From assembly GCA_024449915.1 (NCBI GenBank), contig JAMZAV010000068.1, positions 620,001-684,000 on the forward strand: a stretch of DNA of 64,000 nucleotides, written 5' to 3'. The stretch is from Sweltsa coloradensis (taxonomy: Eukaryota; Arthropoda; Insecta; Plecoptera; Chloroperlidae). The notes below the pieces were generated by a model that was given only the letters and a program-made list of their open reading frames with translations, was not told the DNA's origin and made no database searches. The position numbers and the translations under genes are program-made. Below, piece by piece: positions 47,565 through 57,652 of this stretch. Within the stretch, counting starts at the first letter, position 1. Each line of letters starts with the position of its first letter.

Positions 47565-47757
47565 TGTAAGTCAGGTGAAGACAAATACACAAAGATTCAA
47601 AGAGAAAATAGTGTTTAATTTCATAGGTGAAGAAAGACATAGGAAGACATAGGTGATTTGTTAATAATACATAAAACAAGAAGAAAAGAACACATAAACA
47701 AAACAATGAACAACAAAGAGGTTAAAACATAATATTTCAAGATGCTCCGATCTAACA
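47565..47757 (-). repeat. BEL element 3' LTR
   Basis: 193 bp. On the plus strand it starts TGTAAGTCAGG and ends GATCTAACA. In element orientation it is preceded by a purine-rich ATGGGGGCCGGAA, the likely polypurine tract (47758-47770). Confidence 0.95.
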
Positions 47758-47782
47758 TTCCGGCCCCCATGAAGGCTTCGCT

Positions 47783-48816
47783 TCATTGAGTAGGAAGTGG
47801 GCAAAGTTTCACAATTGGCCGAGTTATGAGGCCGTGGGAGGGGATGACATCGGCAACTCGAGATATTCCATCTGTACCAGATTTAACAGTAAAAATACCG
47901 TCGACATAAATGTCTTTAAGCAAGGCTTCAGAAGCAATGGGATGGCGTTCTGAATTTTGATGTGCAAGTTCTTGAATGGTGCGCAACGCTAGACAAGGAG
48001 CTGAGGAGGTACCGTAAGTCACCGTGCAGAGGCGATAATGTTGTATAGGTTCGTGTTCTGAAAATCGCCACACAATGCGTTGAAGATCTCGATGCTCTGG
48101 GTTAACAAGTATTTGCCGGAACATTTGTTCCGAACATCTGCAGAAAAAAACGAATGCGTGATAGCGAAAGGGGAAAAAGCACTGTCCCACACATCAGTTT
48201 GCAATTTAGGACCAGTCGCAAAACGTCGTTTAAGGATTTTCCATTAGGCGTGGCAGTGGACGCATTGAATACTCCTCGTAGTTTGGTGGGTGGTTTGTCA
48301 GGTCGATTTACAGGGTGATGAGGAATATAATATGGTTCATATGGGGTAAGGGTCCGTTAGGTTAACAAGTACCATGTGACCACTTTCTAGGTAATCCCGC
48401 ATGAATGCGCAATATGCAGCTTGAATGTCTGGTTGATGACGAAGGCGATTTCCAAGCATTTAAATTGACGCAAGGGCAATGTGCTCAGAGCGTCCCAAAG
48501 GTTGGCCAGTTAGTGGGAGCGCAACGATGAGGCGTCCTAGAGTATCCCGGGTGTAATATTCTTGTAGATGGCTTCGGCTTGCCGTTCTTCGGGTCGAAAA
48601 GGGGTCAGTGAAGGTAGGCTCCAAGCCCCAATTTTGCATTGTAAGATTTATCAAGGGGTCCTGATTTAAAGGCTCTAGGAGTGAGGATTGTGACGCATAA
48701 GCCAAATGTACTACGAAGGCTATAGGCGTCGACTGAGACCGTCGGATATGTACAGTGATCGCCGCACAGCTTATGCACAGGCAATGAAGTTGATGAAGTT
48801 CCAAGAGGAGATGCAT
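47783..48816 (-). pseudogene. BEL reverse transcriptase fragment fused to integrase tail
   Basis: Reading right to left, the upstream RT region (48816 to about 48460) has DPLINLTMQNWGLEP and RLIVALPLTGQPLGRSEHIA, the conserved LP...LG-x-S region before BEL RT. Frame-broken pieces follow to 48190. A 135-codon stretch then gives MFRQILVNPEHRDLQRIVWR and YRLCTVTYGTSSAPCLALRT, ending with KDIYVDGIF at residues 92-100. The active site is YVDG, so the second catalytic Asp is lost. Immediately after residue 103 the sequence becomes GISRVADV...RPIVKLCPLP, which is the very end of BEL integrase. A deletion has thus removed the rest of RT, RNase H and the integrase core. The protein is inactive. Confidence 0.85.
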
Positions 48817-49329
48817 TGTCGGTGATGAGAAGTGAATGAGGAGCTTCTTTCGCTGATGGCTCTTGGACAGTGCTGGTAGACAAAGGTACCTACAAAGGTA
48901 AAGGCGACGGTAAAGTCGACGGTGAAAGAGAAGATGGTATCAATGGCTGAGGCGACTGATTCGGTTGTTTATGTACACGATATTGAGATGGGATCGGTCT
49001 TGGCGTCTGGCAGGCGACGATGACGAAATGCTTGGTAAGGAGAGGGGACGCGCTAGTCGATCTGACCCTATCCGTTTCTTTTTTCCATGTCATCCGAAAA
49101 AGGTGGAAGAGTGAAGTTCATTATTCTGTGAGGTAGGCCTACGAGCTGGACTTTTCCTAACATGTAGTAAGGTGTGGTGACGACGACCCGCATGAAAAGA
49201 CAATTATCTTGGGAGGTGCATGTATTCTTGGTGTGATATGAACTGAGGCAGTTACGGCTAGTTGAACGTGGTTTCAATACACCCTTTTTTCATGGTGGAA
49301 AGGTACTTGAACGAAGAACAAGAACGTAT
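48817..49329 (-). other. BEL internal region, domain not recognised
   Basis: This lies between the gag zinc-knuckle region and RT, where BEL elements encode the aspartic protease. The frames are broken and I could not identify a D-S/T-G active site. It is probably a decayed or partly deleted protease region. Confidence 0.4.
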
Positions 49330-49880
49330 GTTGTGATCAGAATCGGCACAATACACACATCCGGGCGATTCGCGAATAGGTGATAATGGTGTCAGTCATT
49401 GTAGCACGAGGTGTTTTATATGATAGTGGCATAGCAGGCGTTAGAGCTAGCGCAGCTGGAGAAGACGATCGTGCAACAGGCGATGTGTTGTGCTTAGTAT
49501 TGAAAGGCGTAGAACGGAGACGATTATGATGCCACAAAGTCGTTTTTCATTGGAGAATAAGTCGAGACATTTGCATAATATGCAAATCCGAGCGATTGGC
49601 GAATGGGTGATAAAAGGGGGCGCTATTATTGTATTGCAAGGTGCATTATATGATGATGGCGAAGCGGGGGGTTGGAGCTCGTGCATCTGGAGATGGTATT
49701 CGTGCAATACGCGATGTATTGTGGTTTGTGTTGAAAGGTCGAGTTTTCATATGATGATGGCGAAGCGAATGATCGAAGCGGCGTTAGAGCTCGCGATCTG
49801 GAGAAGGCAATCGTTCTACAGACGATGTATTGTGGTTAGTGTTGAAAGGCGAACGGGATTTTATTATGACGCCAAGATTA
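49330..49880 (-). repeat. Tandemly repeated gag linker and zinc-knuckle segment
   Basis: Three imperfect direct copies lie at about 49368-49550, 49590-49735 and 49745-49870. Shared plus-strand strings include ATTGGCGAATGGGTGATAA or its variant CGAATAGGTGATAAT, TGATGATGGCGAAGCG, GTTAGAGCT...GCATCTGGAGA and TGTATTGTGGTT(A/T)GTGTTGAAAGG. On the minus strand at the left end, CVLC is followed after a one-base shift by DSDHNIRSC, a C-x2-C-x3-H-x4-C knuckle; the middle copy keeps CILC only. The duplication therefore lies at the Ser/Pro-rich linker and knuckle of Gag. Confidence 0.65.
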
Positions 49881-49924
49881 CGTCTTTATTAGAGCAGGCC
49901 TATGAGGTTGAATCATTTGGGAAT

Positions 49925-50826
49925 CAATTCCCCAATTCGACAACGTTCCACTAGAAAGGTTGTGAGAGAATTAAACGTCGGCACTGAGGATGGGTCGTGA
50001 TGCTTTTTTTTCGAAGGCAAGGCGCAAGCGTGGTGACAAAGTGTTCAGTGCTAGAGAACACATGACAAAGTCACAAGGTCGGGAATCTGGAGATTGCGCA
50101 AAGCTTCATGTCCTGCCTGAAAGGTGTCCCAAGACAGCTTGAATGTCTGACGTAGAAATCCGCTTGGTGCGTAGGATATACCGTCATTTCCCCAACTAAA
50201 TGTGAGGCCTGTGCCCGAATGGAAGCATATCGTTCGCAGATAAGGCGATAGGCGACATCGTAGTTCTCAGCTGACACAGACAAATGTTCAATAAGATGCA
50301 ACGGTGCACCGTGGAGGTATGTGCGCAGATACAGCATTTTTGTCTCTGCTAGGAGTCGAGTGTGGTGAACAGTTGCATTGAAAATGGCAATAAAATTACT
50401 GTATTTTTTAATATCACCATCCCATATGGGCACGGCGATTTGCGGAAGTCGAGGTTGTTCCACACCAACAGCTGATGTTGAAGGTACTACTGGTGATGCA
50501 AATGGAAACCTATCCTCTACAACCGTAACTACCTTACAATACCACTCATAAAACTGGGTAAAGGCATGAGCAACATCTGCTACTTGCGCATTGGGGACTT
50601 GAGCATTGGCCAGTGTGATGTCCCTTTGGGTTTCCATAAACGCAGCCTTTACTTCCACATGTTCTTTCCTACGCGCTTGTAGTTGCATTGTTGAAGCCTC
50701 GTCTGTTTCATTCGCCAGAGTATAAAGATTAAACATAATATCCATATACATTCTTCGCAGAGCTAAAAAACCTTCAATCTTGGCGAGGGTTTCTTTCGTA
50801 TTTGCATTGCCATTGGGAGGAGCCAT
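49925..50826 (-). pseudogene. BEL/Pao gag
   Basis: The ATG at 50824-50826 starts MAPPNGNANTKETLAKIEGF and leads into 251 codons. Residues 126-150 read RLPQIAVPIWDGDIKKYSNF, the hallmark DUF1759 motif of BEL Gag (LP-x-I-x-x-P-x-W-G-x-x-x-W/Y-x-x-F). It is followed by KMLYLRTYLHGAPLHLIEHL and AYRLICERY, also family-typical. The frame stops at 50071. In another frame, similarity continues to about 49925 (FNSLTTFLVERCRIGELIP, like the 'FL-x-x-RC' end of the domain). It would form the particle shell. The C-terminal linker and zinc knuckle follow in the repeated region. Confidence 0.9.
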
Positions 50827-50938
50827 GATTTTGTTCTAATAATGTAATTGTGGTGTGTGGACTGTATAACTATATTTAATTACTCACAGATGAATAATGA
50901 TACTCGGAGTTCTCTAATCCGGCCACGGAGATTGACCA

Positions 50939-51131
50939 TGTAAGTCAGGTGAAGACAAATACACAAAGATTCAAAGAGAAAATAGTGTTTAATTTCATAG
51001 GTGAAGAAAGACATAGGAAGACATAGGTGATTTGATAATAATACATAAAACAAGAAGAAAAGAACACATAAACAAAACAATGAACAACAAAGAGGTTAAA
51101 ACATAATATTTCAAGATGCTCCGATCTAACA
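50939..51131 (-). repeat. BEL element 5' LTR
   Basis: 193 bp, the same ends as the 47565 copy with one visible substitution. On the element strand it is followed by TGGTCAATCTCCGTGGCC, which begins with TGG as primer sites do; I could not assign the tRNA. Confidence 0.95.
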
Positions 51132-51136
51132 CATTT

Positions 51137-51619
51137 GTATTCGTTTTTGTATTTCAACATAACAGTTATTTAAAGCATATTTAGCCTCATTGAACCTGTA
51201 ACAGAGTTAATAGAAGTAAATCTTTACTGAGTTATTTAGCTATAATACAATAATTAAAATGCATTTATAGTTACAAACAGCATAACACAAATTAAAATCA
51301 TACATGTGTTGTGACATTCATACATACAATACATACAAATGTGTATTTTATTTATTGGAAAGTTGCTAAGATATTATGAATGTGTGTCCTGGTACTAGAG
51401 ATTCAATGTTAAACGTCTTACATTAGATCGTTGGTAATATTGTGTTTTATTTTTTTATAATTCTTCTTCTCGTCTTTTCTGGTGGCCTCGCGATGATGCA
51501 TTCTCAGTTCCACCTTACGCAGATAAAACAAGAACAAAAAGAAGGAAAAGCTTTCTCGTATAGTGCTCTGCTTTAAGAAAGGATTATATCTTAAAACATA
51601 CTCGTCGTCGAGGATGTTA
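51137..51619. other. No recognisable gene
   Basis: AT-rich spacer. A 90-codon minus-strand frame crosses 51418-51690 without a motif. Confidence 0.45.
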
Positions 51620-52300
51620 ATTACACATAAAGGAGCTATTACCCCAAAAAATGAATAACATATGGCATAATACAACACTAAAATGACCATTTAAAAAATG
51701 ATATCTTGTAATTGTGATTTTACACGAACTTTCTAAGTTTTTGATCCTGAAATTTGCGAAAATTTACGTTTTGGGCAATTTATTTATTCGGCTTCAACCT
51801 GCTAATTTTTTGTTTACGTAGATTTATTTATGTACTATTTTTATTATTGTTTTCTGTAATTTGTACACATGATACAAAAATTACAGAATACTTACTTACA
51901 TACTATAACATTTTACCAATCTCAACAAAAATACAAAAATATGCATTTAAAAACCATATCCTTTCTTGGTAATAAGCATACTTTGACCAAACACTTGCCC
52001 AAATTACAAAACATAATATAGCGGAATAAGCGGATTTAACAGAGAAGATTATTGAGTAAGTCAATAATGGCCAATATTTTGGATCAAAATCCTCCGAGGT
52101 CACGGGGCATAAAGATCATCCCACGTTATTCCTTATGAGGGATTTTTGCCAATGGGACCTAGCTCGAAAATTACCAAGTTTAACAAATTTTTTATGGGTC
52201 ATGGTGGAGCCAATAATTTTTCTGTTATTTTGTAAATTCATTACTAGTTAGCATGAATAAAATATATTTCTGAGTTTAGCGGGTGAATACGCCTTATGGA
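51620..52300 (-). repeat. Dispersed repeat, copy B (inverted relative to 7.4 kb)
   Basis: Reverse-complemented it reproduces the 7383-8045 block: GTATTCACCCGCTAAACTC, AAAAATTATTGGCTCCACC, TTTTCGAGCTAGGTCCCAT and TTTATGCCCCGTGACCTC at one end. The TGGTCATTTTAGTGTTGTAT region is at the other, with a different or deleted middle. Confidence 0.65.
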
Positions 52301-53180
52301 ATGGCATAGGGTTTAATTTTTAAAGCAAGCACACGAAAACTCTTTACCATGCAAATTTAGAAAAACTCAATCAGCTGTTTTGTCAGTGTTTAAAATCAGA
52401 ACTAGCACGATATTGTTCGTTTATATATAATTCAGAAAATGTGAACGTTAGAAGTAAGAGGAGTATTGAGATCTCAGTAACCCAGTCGAGAACATGGTGT
52501 CTCATTTTCAGGAATTGGATATGGAATCCAATAAACAATTCAATGCCTACATCAAATACAATGCTCCATTGAAATATTCAGATCTATGAATTGAGTTTCT
52601 AAGATTCAGTTCCTATAGGCCTATGTATGAAAAAACACGTTCTGATATAAGAAATCTAATCTCCGTACTGGCATTATGTCTAGGCCCTTCAAATATCTAC
52701 TATTTTTCTTAACCGTAACTGAAACTAACAAAACATACACACATTATGTAGATTTTAAATGAGTTTGTTGCATTATTGCATGCCCCGATTGCCTCATGTG
52801 ATTGACGACGCCATTCCGAACCAAATCCATATTAAAATATAATGAGGTTGAGAAAATACTCGTATGTTCACACATTGAATTCTCTTACATAATGTAGACA
52901 TACATCGTATTCCAGGGCGTTGCTCAGAATCTAGGGCGACGGTCGTCGCCCGGCAGACAAGCGATGCGATGCTTAGGGCGACACCGAACTCCGGCCCTAT
53001 ATACACCTACAAGAGTTGGGGGGTTTTCAGCTATCTGCACACGCCGCCCCGAAAGAGTTACGATCTTGAAACTCGGTATATGATCTGGTATGTGGTCCAT
53101 GACATACCAAAAAAAAAATCAACCCGATCCGACAACTCGTTCTGTGTTAAAAAAGGCTCTCAACATCGTCAAATTCCTTA
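52301..53180. other. No recognisable gene
   Basis: Nothing supported. A small GC-rich patch at about 52910-53000 (GGGCGACGGTCGTCGCCC is nearly palindromic) has no recognised identity. Confidence 0.4.
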
Positions 53181-53246
53181 AGGCTGGCTGGTGGCTGGTG
53201 GCTGGTGGCTGGTGGTTGGGTGGGTGGGTGGGTGGTGGGTGGGTGG
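53181..53246 (+). repeat. (GGCTGGT)n and (GGGT)n low-complexity tract
   Basis: About five GGCTGGT-type units are followed by GGGTGGGTGGGTGGGT and related steps. It is a simple G-rich repeat with quadruplex potential. Confidence 0.85.
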
Positions 53247-53932
53247 CATTTCTCCGCGGAGAGTTCTTTAGCCTACAGAGAAAACGGTAAATCTTAGACT
53301 ATGAAACTTGGACCACACTTAGGTGTATTTCAGACGCAGTGCCTTTTTGCTTTCAAAACCAAATCGGTAACAGGGACCGGAGAAAATCAAAATTTGGATG
53401 ATAAATCAAACGCGTAATTACCAAGGCGTTGGTATTTGTACAAACTTGAAATTTAACATGCTATTAACCATTTATAATATCTTGCGTGCAAACACAAGTG
53501 GGCTAAATTTGGGATGACCATGGGCCCAAAAATGACAAAAAACATATCGAACTTTAAAAAATGAATCATTCAAAGAAAACGCTACAACTGAGATGTTTCA
53601 AACGTGAATACATTTTGATATCTCTCATTCTTTATCACTTTTGAATATGGAAAGCAAAATTGGTTAACGGTACCGGAGAAAAAAACCAAAATTATCAAAA
53701 GTAGGTAATTCCGTACTCTTATGAATAATACGCTATACCGAGAAAACGGTTCATCTTAGAACTTTGAAACTTGGGTCACACTCAGATGTACCTCATATAA
53801 CAAAAACCGGGCAATTGGGACCGGGGAAAATCAAAATCAAAATCAAAATCAAAACACGTAATTACTCAGGCGTGTAATTTGTACAAGCTTGAAATTAAAC
53901 ATGCTCTTAACCATTATAAAATCAAGTGCTTA

Positions 53933-54009
53933 TGCTAGTGCGTTGGTCTTGTTGTTAGCGTATCTGCTTCCAATGCAGAAGGGCCACGGTTCGATTCCCG
54001 CTAAAGTCA
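53933..54009 (+). repeat. tRNA-like core, unit 1
   Basis: Shows an anticodon-arm-like hairpin CTGC-TTCCAAT-GCAG (loop with CCA at the anticodon position) and a T-arm with B-box CGGTTCGATTCCCG. The D-arm (GGTCTTGTTGTTAGCG) is only loosely tRNA-like and the acceptor ends do not pair well. It is probably a tRNA-derived SINE head rather than a gene. Confidence 0.5.
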
Positions 54010-54182
54010 AGAGTTTTTAACTTCTGATTTGGACTTAAGTCTATCAGTTCTTGTCTTAGGAGTTTGTAAACGGTGACTTGGAGCCGTCCTAGCAAAATCA
54101 AAACGCGTTTACTCAGGCGTAGTAATTTGTATACAAGCTTGAAATTAAACATGCTCTTAACCATTATAAATATCTAGTGCTT

Positions 54183-54260
54183 ATGCTAGTGCGTTGGTCT
54201 TGTTGTTAGCGTATCTGCTTCCAATGCAGAAGGGCCAGGGTTCGATTCCCGCTAAAGTCA
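54183..54260 (+). repeat. tRNA-like core, unit 2
   Basis: Nearly the same as unit 1, 250 bp upstream, including the CTGC-TTCCAAT-GCAG arm; the B-box here is GGGTTCGATTCCCG. Confidence 0.5.
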
Positions 54261-54347
54261 GAAGTTTTTTAACTTCTGATTTGGACTTAAGTCTATCAGT
54301 TCTTGTCTTAGGAGTTTGTAAACGGTGACTTTGGAGCCGTCCTAGCA

Positions 54348-54712
54348 ACGAAGCACATAATAAATTTCAGAGTTGTTTCTGAATCGGCCTTGTCGATTCT
54401 GGCGTGGATCCGCGGGTGTTCGCACTGTCCATACCACTGATTGATATATTTCCTATTAAAAATATCGATCTTTGGTTGGTTATCGCTCACTCGTCGATTG
54501 CGTCGGGGCCTGCAGGGTTGGCTTGGTCGCTTTGATTTAAAGTCCCCCACTGAAAATCAGTTATATAACTGAGTGGGTAGTCTGTAAATAAAAATGTATT
54601 TATTTATTTATTTAAGGGGTATCTTTGGGGGGACCGTGGGCACAAAAATGTAAAAAAACAACTTTGAACTCCACAAATTTAATCATTCACACCTTGATAG
54701 CGAACGAACAAC
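54348..54712. repeat. Probable SINE tail with (ATTT)n end, then spacer
   Basis: The segment to about 54616 ends CCCCCACTGAAAATCAGTT, a GAGTGGGTAGTCTGTAAATA stretch and an ATTT run, which looks like the 3' end of a retroposon. The tail has a relative at about 18300-18355. From 54630, GGACCGTGGGCACAAAAATG resembles 53510-53535. Confidence 0.45.
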
Positions 54713-55221
54713 AAAAAGATGTAATATCCAACCAAATACAAAAATTTGTAAAAAAAACGGCAGCCAAGCTCTCCTTCAAAAAGTCTTCGGCTGTGAATGC
54801 TGTGAGATATAGAGTTGAGCCAAGCTTTTTATTCTTTCTCCCTAGTTTCAGCTTTTAAAAGAAGTAAGATCATTTCGCCTGTTGACGAACGGCCAAGCAA
54901 ACGATTTTTTGTGGTAAAAAAGTAAAATTTTTAAACTCGAAATCATAAAAAAAATTGCCTTGGCCATTGAATTTGGTTCATGGCCAAGCCATTTTTTATG
55001 ATTTCGAGTTTCAAAATTTTTACTTTTTTACCACAAAAATCGTTGGCTTGCGCTCGTCAACAGGCGAAATGATCTTACTTATTTTAAAAGCGAAACTAGG
55101 GAGAAAGAATAAAAGCTTGGCTCAACTTCTATATCTCACAGCATTCACAGCCGAAGACTTTTGAAGGAGAGCTTGGCTGCTGTTTTTTTTACAAATTTTT
55201 GTATTTGGTTGGATATCTTTT
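54713..55221. repeat. 509-bp hairpin-forming inverted repeat
   Basis: The arms of about 245 bp (54713-54967 and 54980-55221) are inverted copies around a 12-nt loop at 54968-54979. Inner ends are TTGGCCAT and ATGGCCAA. Matching blocks include GGCGAAATGATCTTACTT, AGCTTGGCTCAAC, ATATCTCACAGCATTCACAG and AAATTTTTGTATTTGGTTGG with their complements. I see only a few mismatches and small indels. Frames inside are mirror images of each other and unlike known proteins. Confidence 0.9.
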
Positions 55222-57618
55222 ACATCGAGCTAGCTGTGTTAATACATCGTCCCTTATAACACTTGACACATGATATTTGTAACACAGTAAATGACTCTTG
55301 GTATCATCTCCTTATTTTCCTCGACCTGGAATTAGATTGGATCTTGAAATTACATTACGCTCCTATATATCTAACATGGAACTGCAAGATAGAAACCATA
55401 GAAACCAGGCGATTGCGAGTTTTCCAATATTATTTTGTTTTTGCCACTTGGCAATAAATTGGTGTTAGTGTATTATATAACTTACATATGGGTTATTTCA
55501 AATCTGGTTGTTGGTTTTGAAAGTAATTGGCTTTCATAGTCGTTTTTCACTTGTGTAAGAAGATGGAATTTATGTTTTATTACTCTTGGTAAGTTTTATG
55601 ATAGCCAGTGTAAGCGAACCAAAAGGAATTTAAAATATTAACCTAAGGTTTAATTTAGTCACATTATTATTATTATTATGTTTATAATTTTTAAAATAAG
55701 AAGTTCCTAAGAGAAAAAATGTTGGAATTATAGGTTAGTTTGAAAAAAAGTAAGCGGAAAGGCCGAACTTGAGATCAACGAAACAAGAAAATTGTTGCTA
55801 GCAAAATAACAAATTTTAACTTAAAAAATCTTAAGGTTTTGAGTTCTGCGGTCATGGTGAAAACAAGTTATTCAACGAAACAAATAATTAGTTATTTTTA
55901 GTGGTAATGTAATCATTCTAGTCCCAGGCTTAACACTATACAAAATGAATTCACTAATGTGAAATGTAAGCAAAGTAAATATGTTATGCGATCAATTACT
56001 TAGCGGTTTATTGACTGTTTCTGGCGGCCTTCGGAGCTAATTGAGTCAATACGGGTGATTGATGAATAATGAGGGAAAAGAGAAGGAGGCTAAGCTTCAT
56101 TCAGTTGTAGCTGGGATAGATTACACCCCTGGCAGAACTCACTTCACCACCCTGTACATAGCTTACTCACGGCAAACAATTAATTTGTCGGTATGTATAT
56201 TTTCACAATAAGATTGAAATTCTTTGTAGGTTCAATTAAGGATTTAAATTATAGTTAGCAAAAATAAGGTGACAATATTGTTCCTTCGTGTTGTACAAGT
56301 TGCACGAGATTTGACATTATCGTTACTAATAAAGTTAATATTAGTATTATAATATATGTTGAGAATTTTACCGTGCAGGAAACTACATGTTAATTTCTGA
56401 AAAACGACATACAATGTTGTATTCGCGATCTGAAAATAACTTTTTATGCTGATGACTGAATGTTAACTACATGAAAAATGATTAGTAGATAATATACTAA
56501 AATCCATAACTTGATATTATCAGCAATCTGTATTCATTCAACAGAATATTATGTGGAGAGCTCGTTGGAGGGAATACAATGATCTTTTTTGTTCAACACA
56601 AAAGTAATTAATTAAACCATTAAGTTTAGTTGTAGTTTAGAACTCTTAATAGTTTACATCTACACGTTTAGTGATGGACAACAAAGAACCCCACTTAAAA
56701 CGTGAAATAGCTAGTTTTGAAGAGTTTTTAAAACGTGGTTATACGAATTTTATTTTAACATCTAGTTGCGTACCCTTAATTAACAAGCCGCCGTTGGTAA
56801 CAATGCTAGCGAAGCGAATACAAACGTGAGACTCTTTTCATATTATATAAATTAATTAAATAACACGAAGAATGCGTCTGGAGAGTAAGCGTCAAGGTAA
56901 ACTTCCTAATATGGGTTCAGTTACGTGATTTGTAGTGCCGTATCTTTCTTCGTCAGTATAATAAAGTCTGTTTTCTAGACTTGCTTTTACTAAATTTCAC
57001 TTTAGTAGTATAAAATGTGTATGTGCAACTGAAAGCTGATTTTACCTAATAAATACAGTTCTCAACTGTCTTAGCATAAAGTAGGCGATGGACAAAAAAC
57101 GTTGATAAGTAATTATCAAGTTTCCTAGTCTAAGATGTTATCAGTATCACATTAGAATACAAAATTCATTGGCCAGAAATTAAAATAAAAGGTCAACTTA
57201 AAGATTAGTGAAAATAGTAAATGATTTATTATTCATGTGTTCTTGTACAATTGCCTCAGAAATGTAAGAAGTATAATGATTATTAACTAGGTTAAGAAGT
57301 GTAACAATGCAGTTAAGCGTGGGTTGTCAAAATAATGTGGTTTACCTGACGTAAGGATGTAATAAAGCATTAAGATAATATTTTAGAATAAATGGCCAGT
57401 CTATGATAATATCCGTTTACCACAATAATGACACAAAATATGCCACTTTCTAATCTCTTGTGACCTCAAAAGGATTAGCATTTAACAGTTTTTACTCACA
57501 TGTGAAGCCCTCGCCTCTTGGGGTGAAATCAGCATAACCCGCGATGGTTGATCTTTCCCTGCGTTTCGCCCCACTTGTTAGGGATTTTAATTAGTTGTGC
57601 TTGTGCAGCGGCGGTAGA
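55222..57618. other. No recognisable gene
   Basis: Nothing supported in either strand. Confidence 0.45.
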
Positions 57619-57652
57619 AGGGGGCAGGGGGCGGGGAGGGGGGGGGGGGAAG
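57619..57652 (+). repeat. G-rich tract
   Basis: GGGGGCAGGGGGCGGGGAGG followed by a run of about 12 G: more than four G-runs in 34 bases, a strong quadruplex candidate, in AT-rich surroundings. Confidence 0.85.

Larger units (their letters stand above)
47565..51131 (-). mobile_element. BEL/Pao LTR retrotransposon, internally deleted
   Basis: Two 193-bp LTRs (47565-47757 and 50939-51131) differ by one substitution that I can see (TTGTTAATA against TTGATAATA). In element orientation they begin TGTTAGATCGG and end CTGACTTACA. Perfect 5-bp target duplications CATTT lie at 47560-47564 and 51132-51136. Reading right to left the element has gag, an unrecognised stretch, part of RT, and a few codons of the integrase tail before the 3' LTR. 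At about 3.6 kb it is clearly shorter than autonomous BEL elements, which carry protease, RT, RNase H and integrase in full. RNase H and nearly all of integrase are missing, so it depends on relatives for mobility. Confidence 0.93.
53278..54347 (+). repeat. Locally duplicated block
   Basis: Two nested duplications occur. A segment starting GAGAAAACGGTAAATCTTAG (53278) recurs diverged at 53740. A unit of about 247 bp starting near 53851 is repeated head to tail from about 54100 to 54347. The second pair is almost identical apart from indels and a few substitutions (ATAAAATCAAG against ATAAATATCTAG; GTGACTTGG against GTGACTTTGG). Each 247-bp unit carries one tRNA-like core. An (AAAATC)n run sits at 53826-53855. 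Confidence 0.8.

Noticed and set aside
49490..49954. 154-codon plus-strand frame
   Set aside because: Antisense to the repeated gag linker of the minus-strand BEL element, with no recognisable domain.
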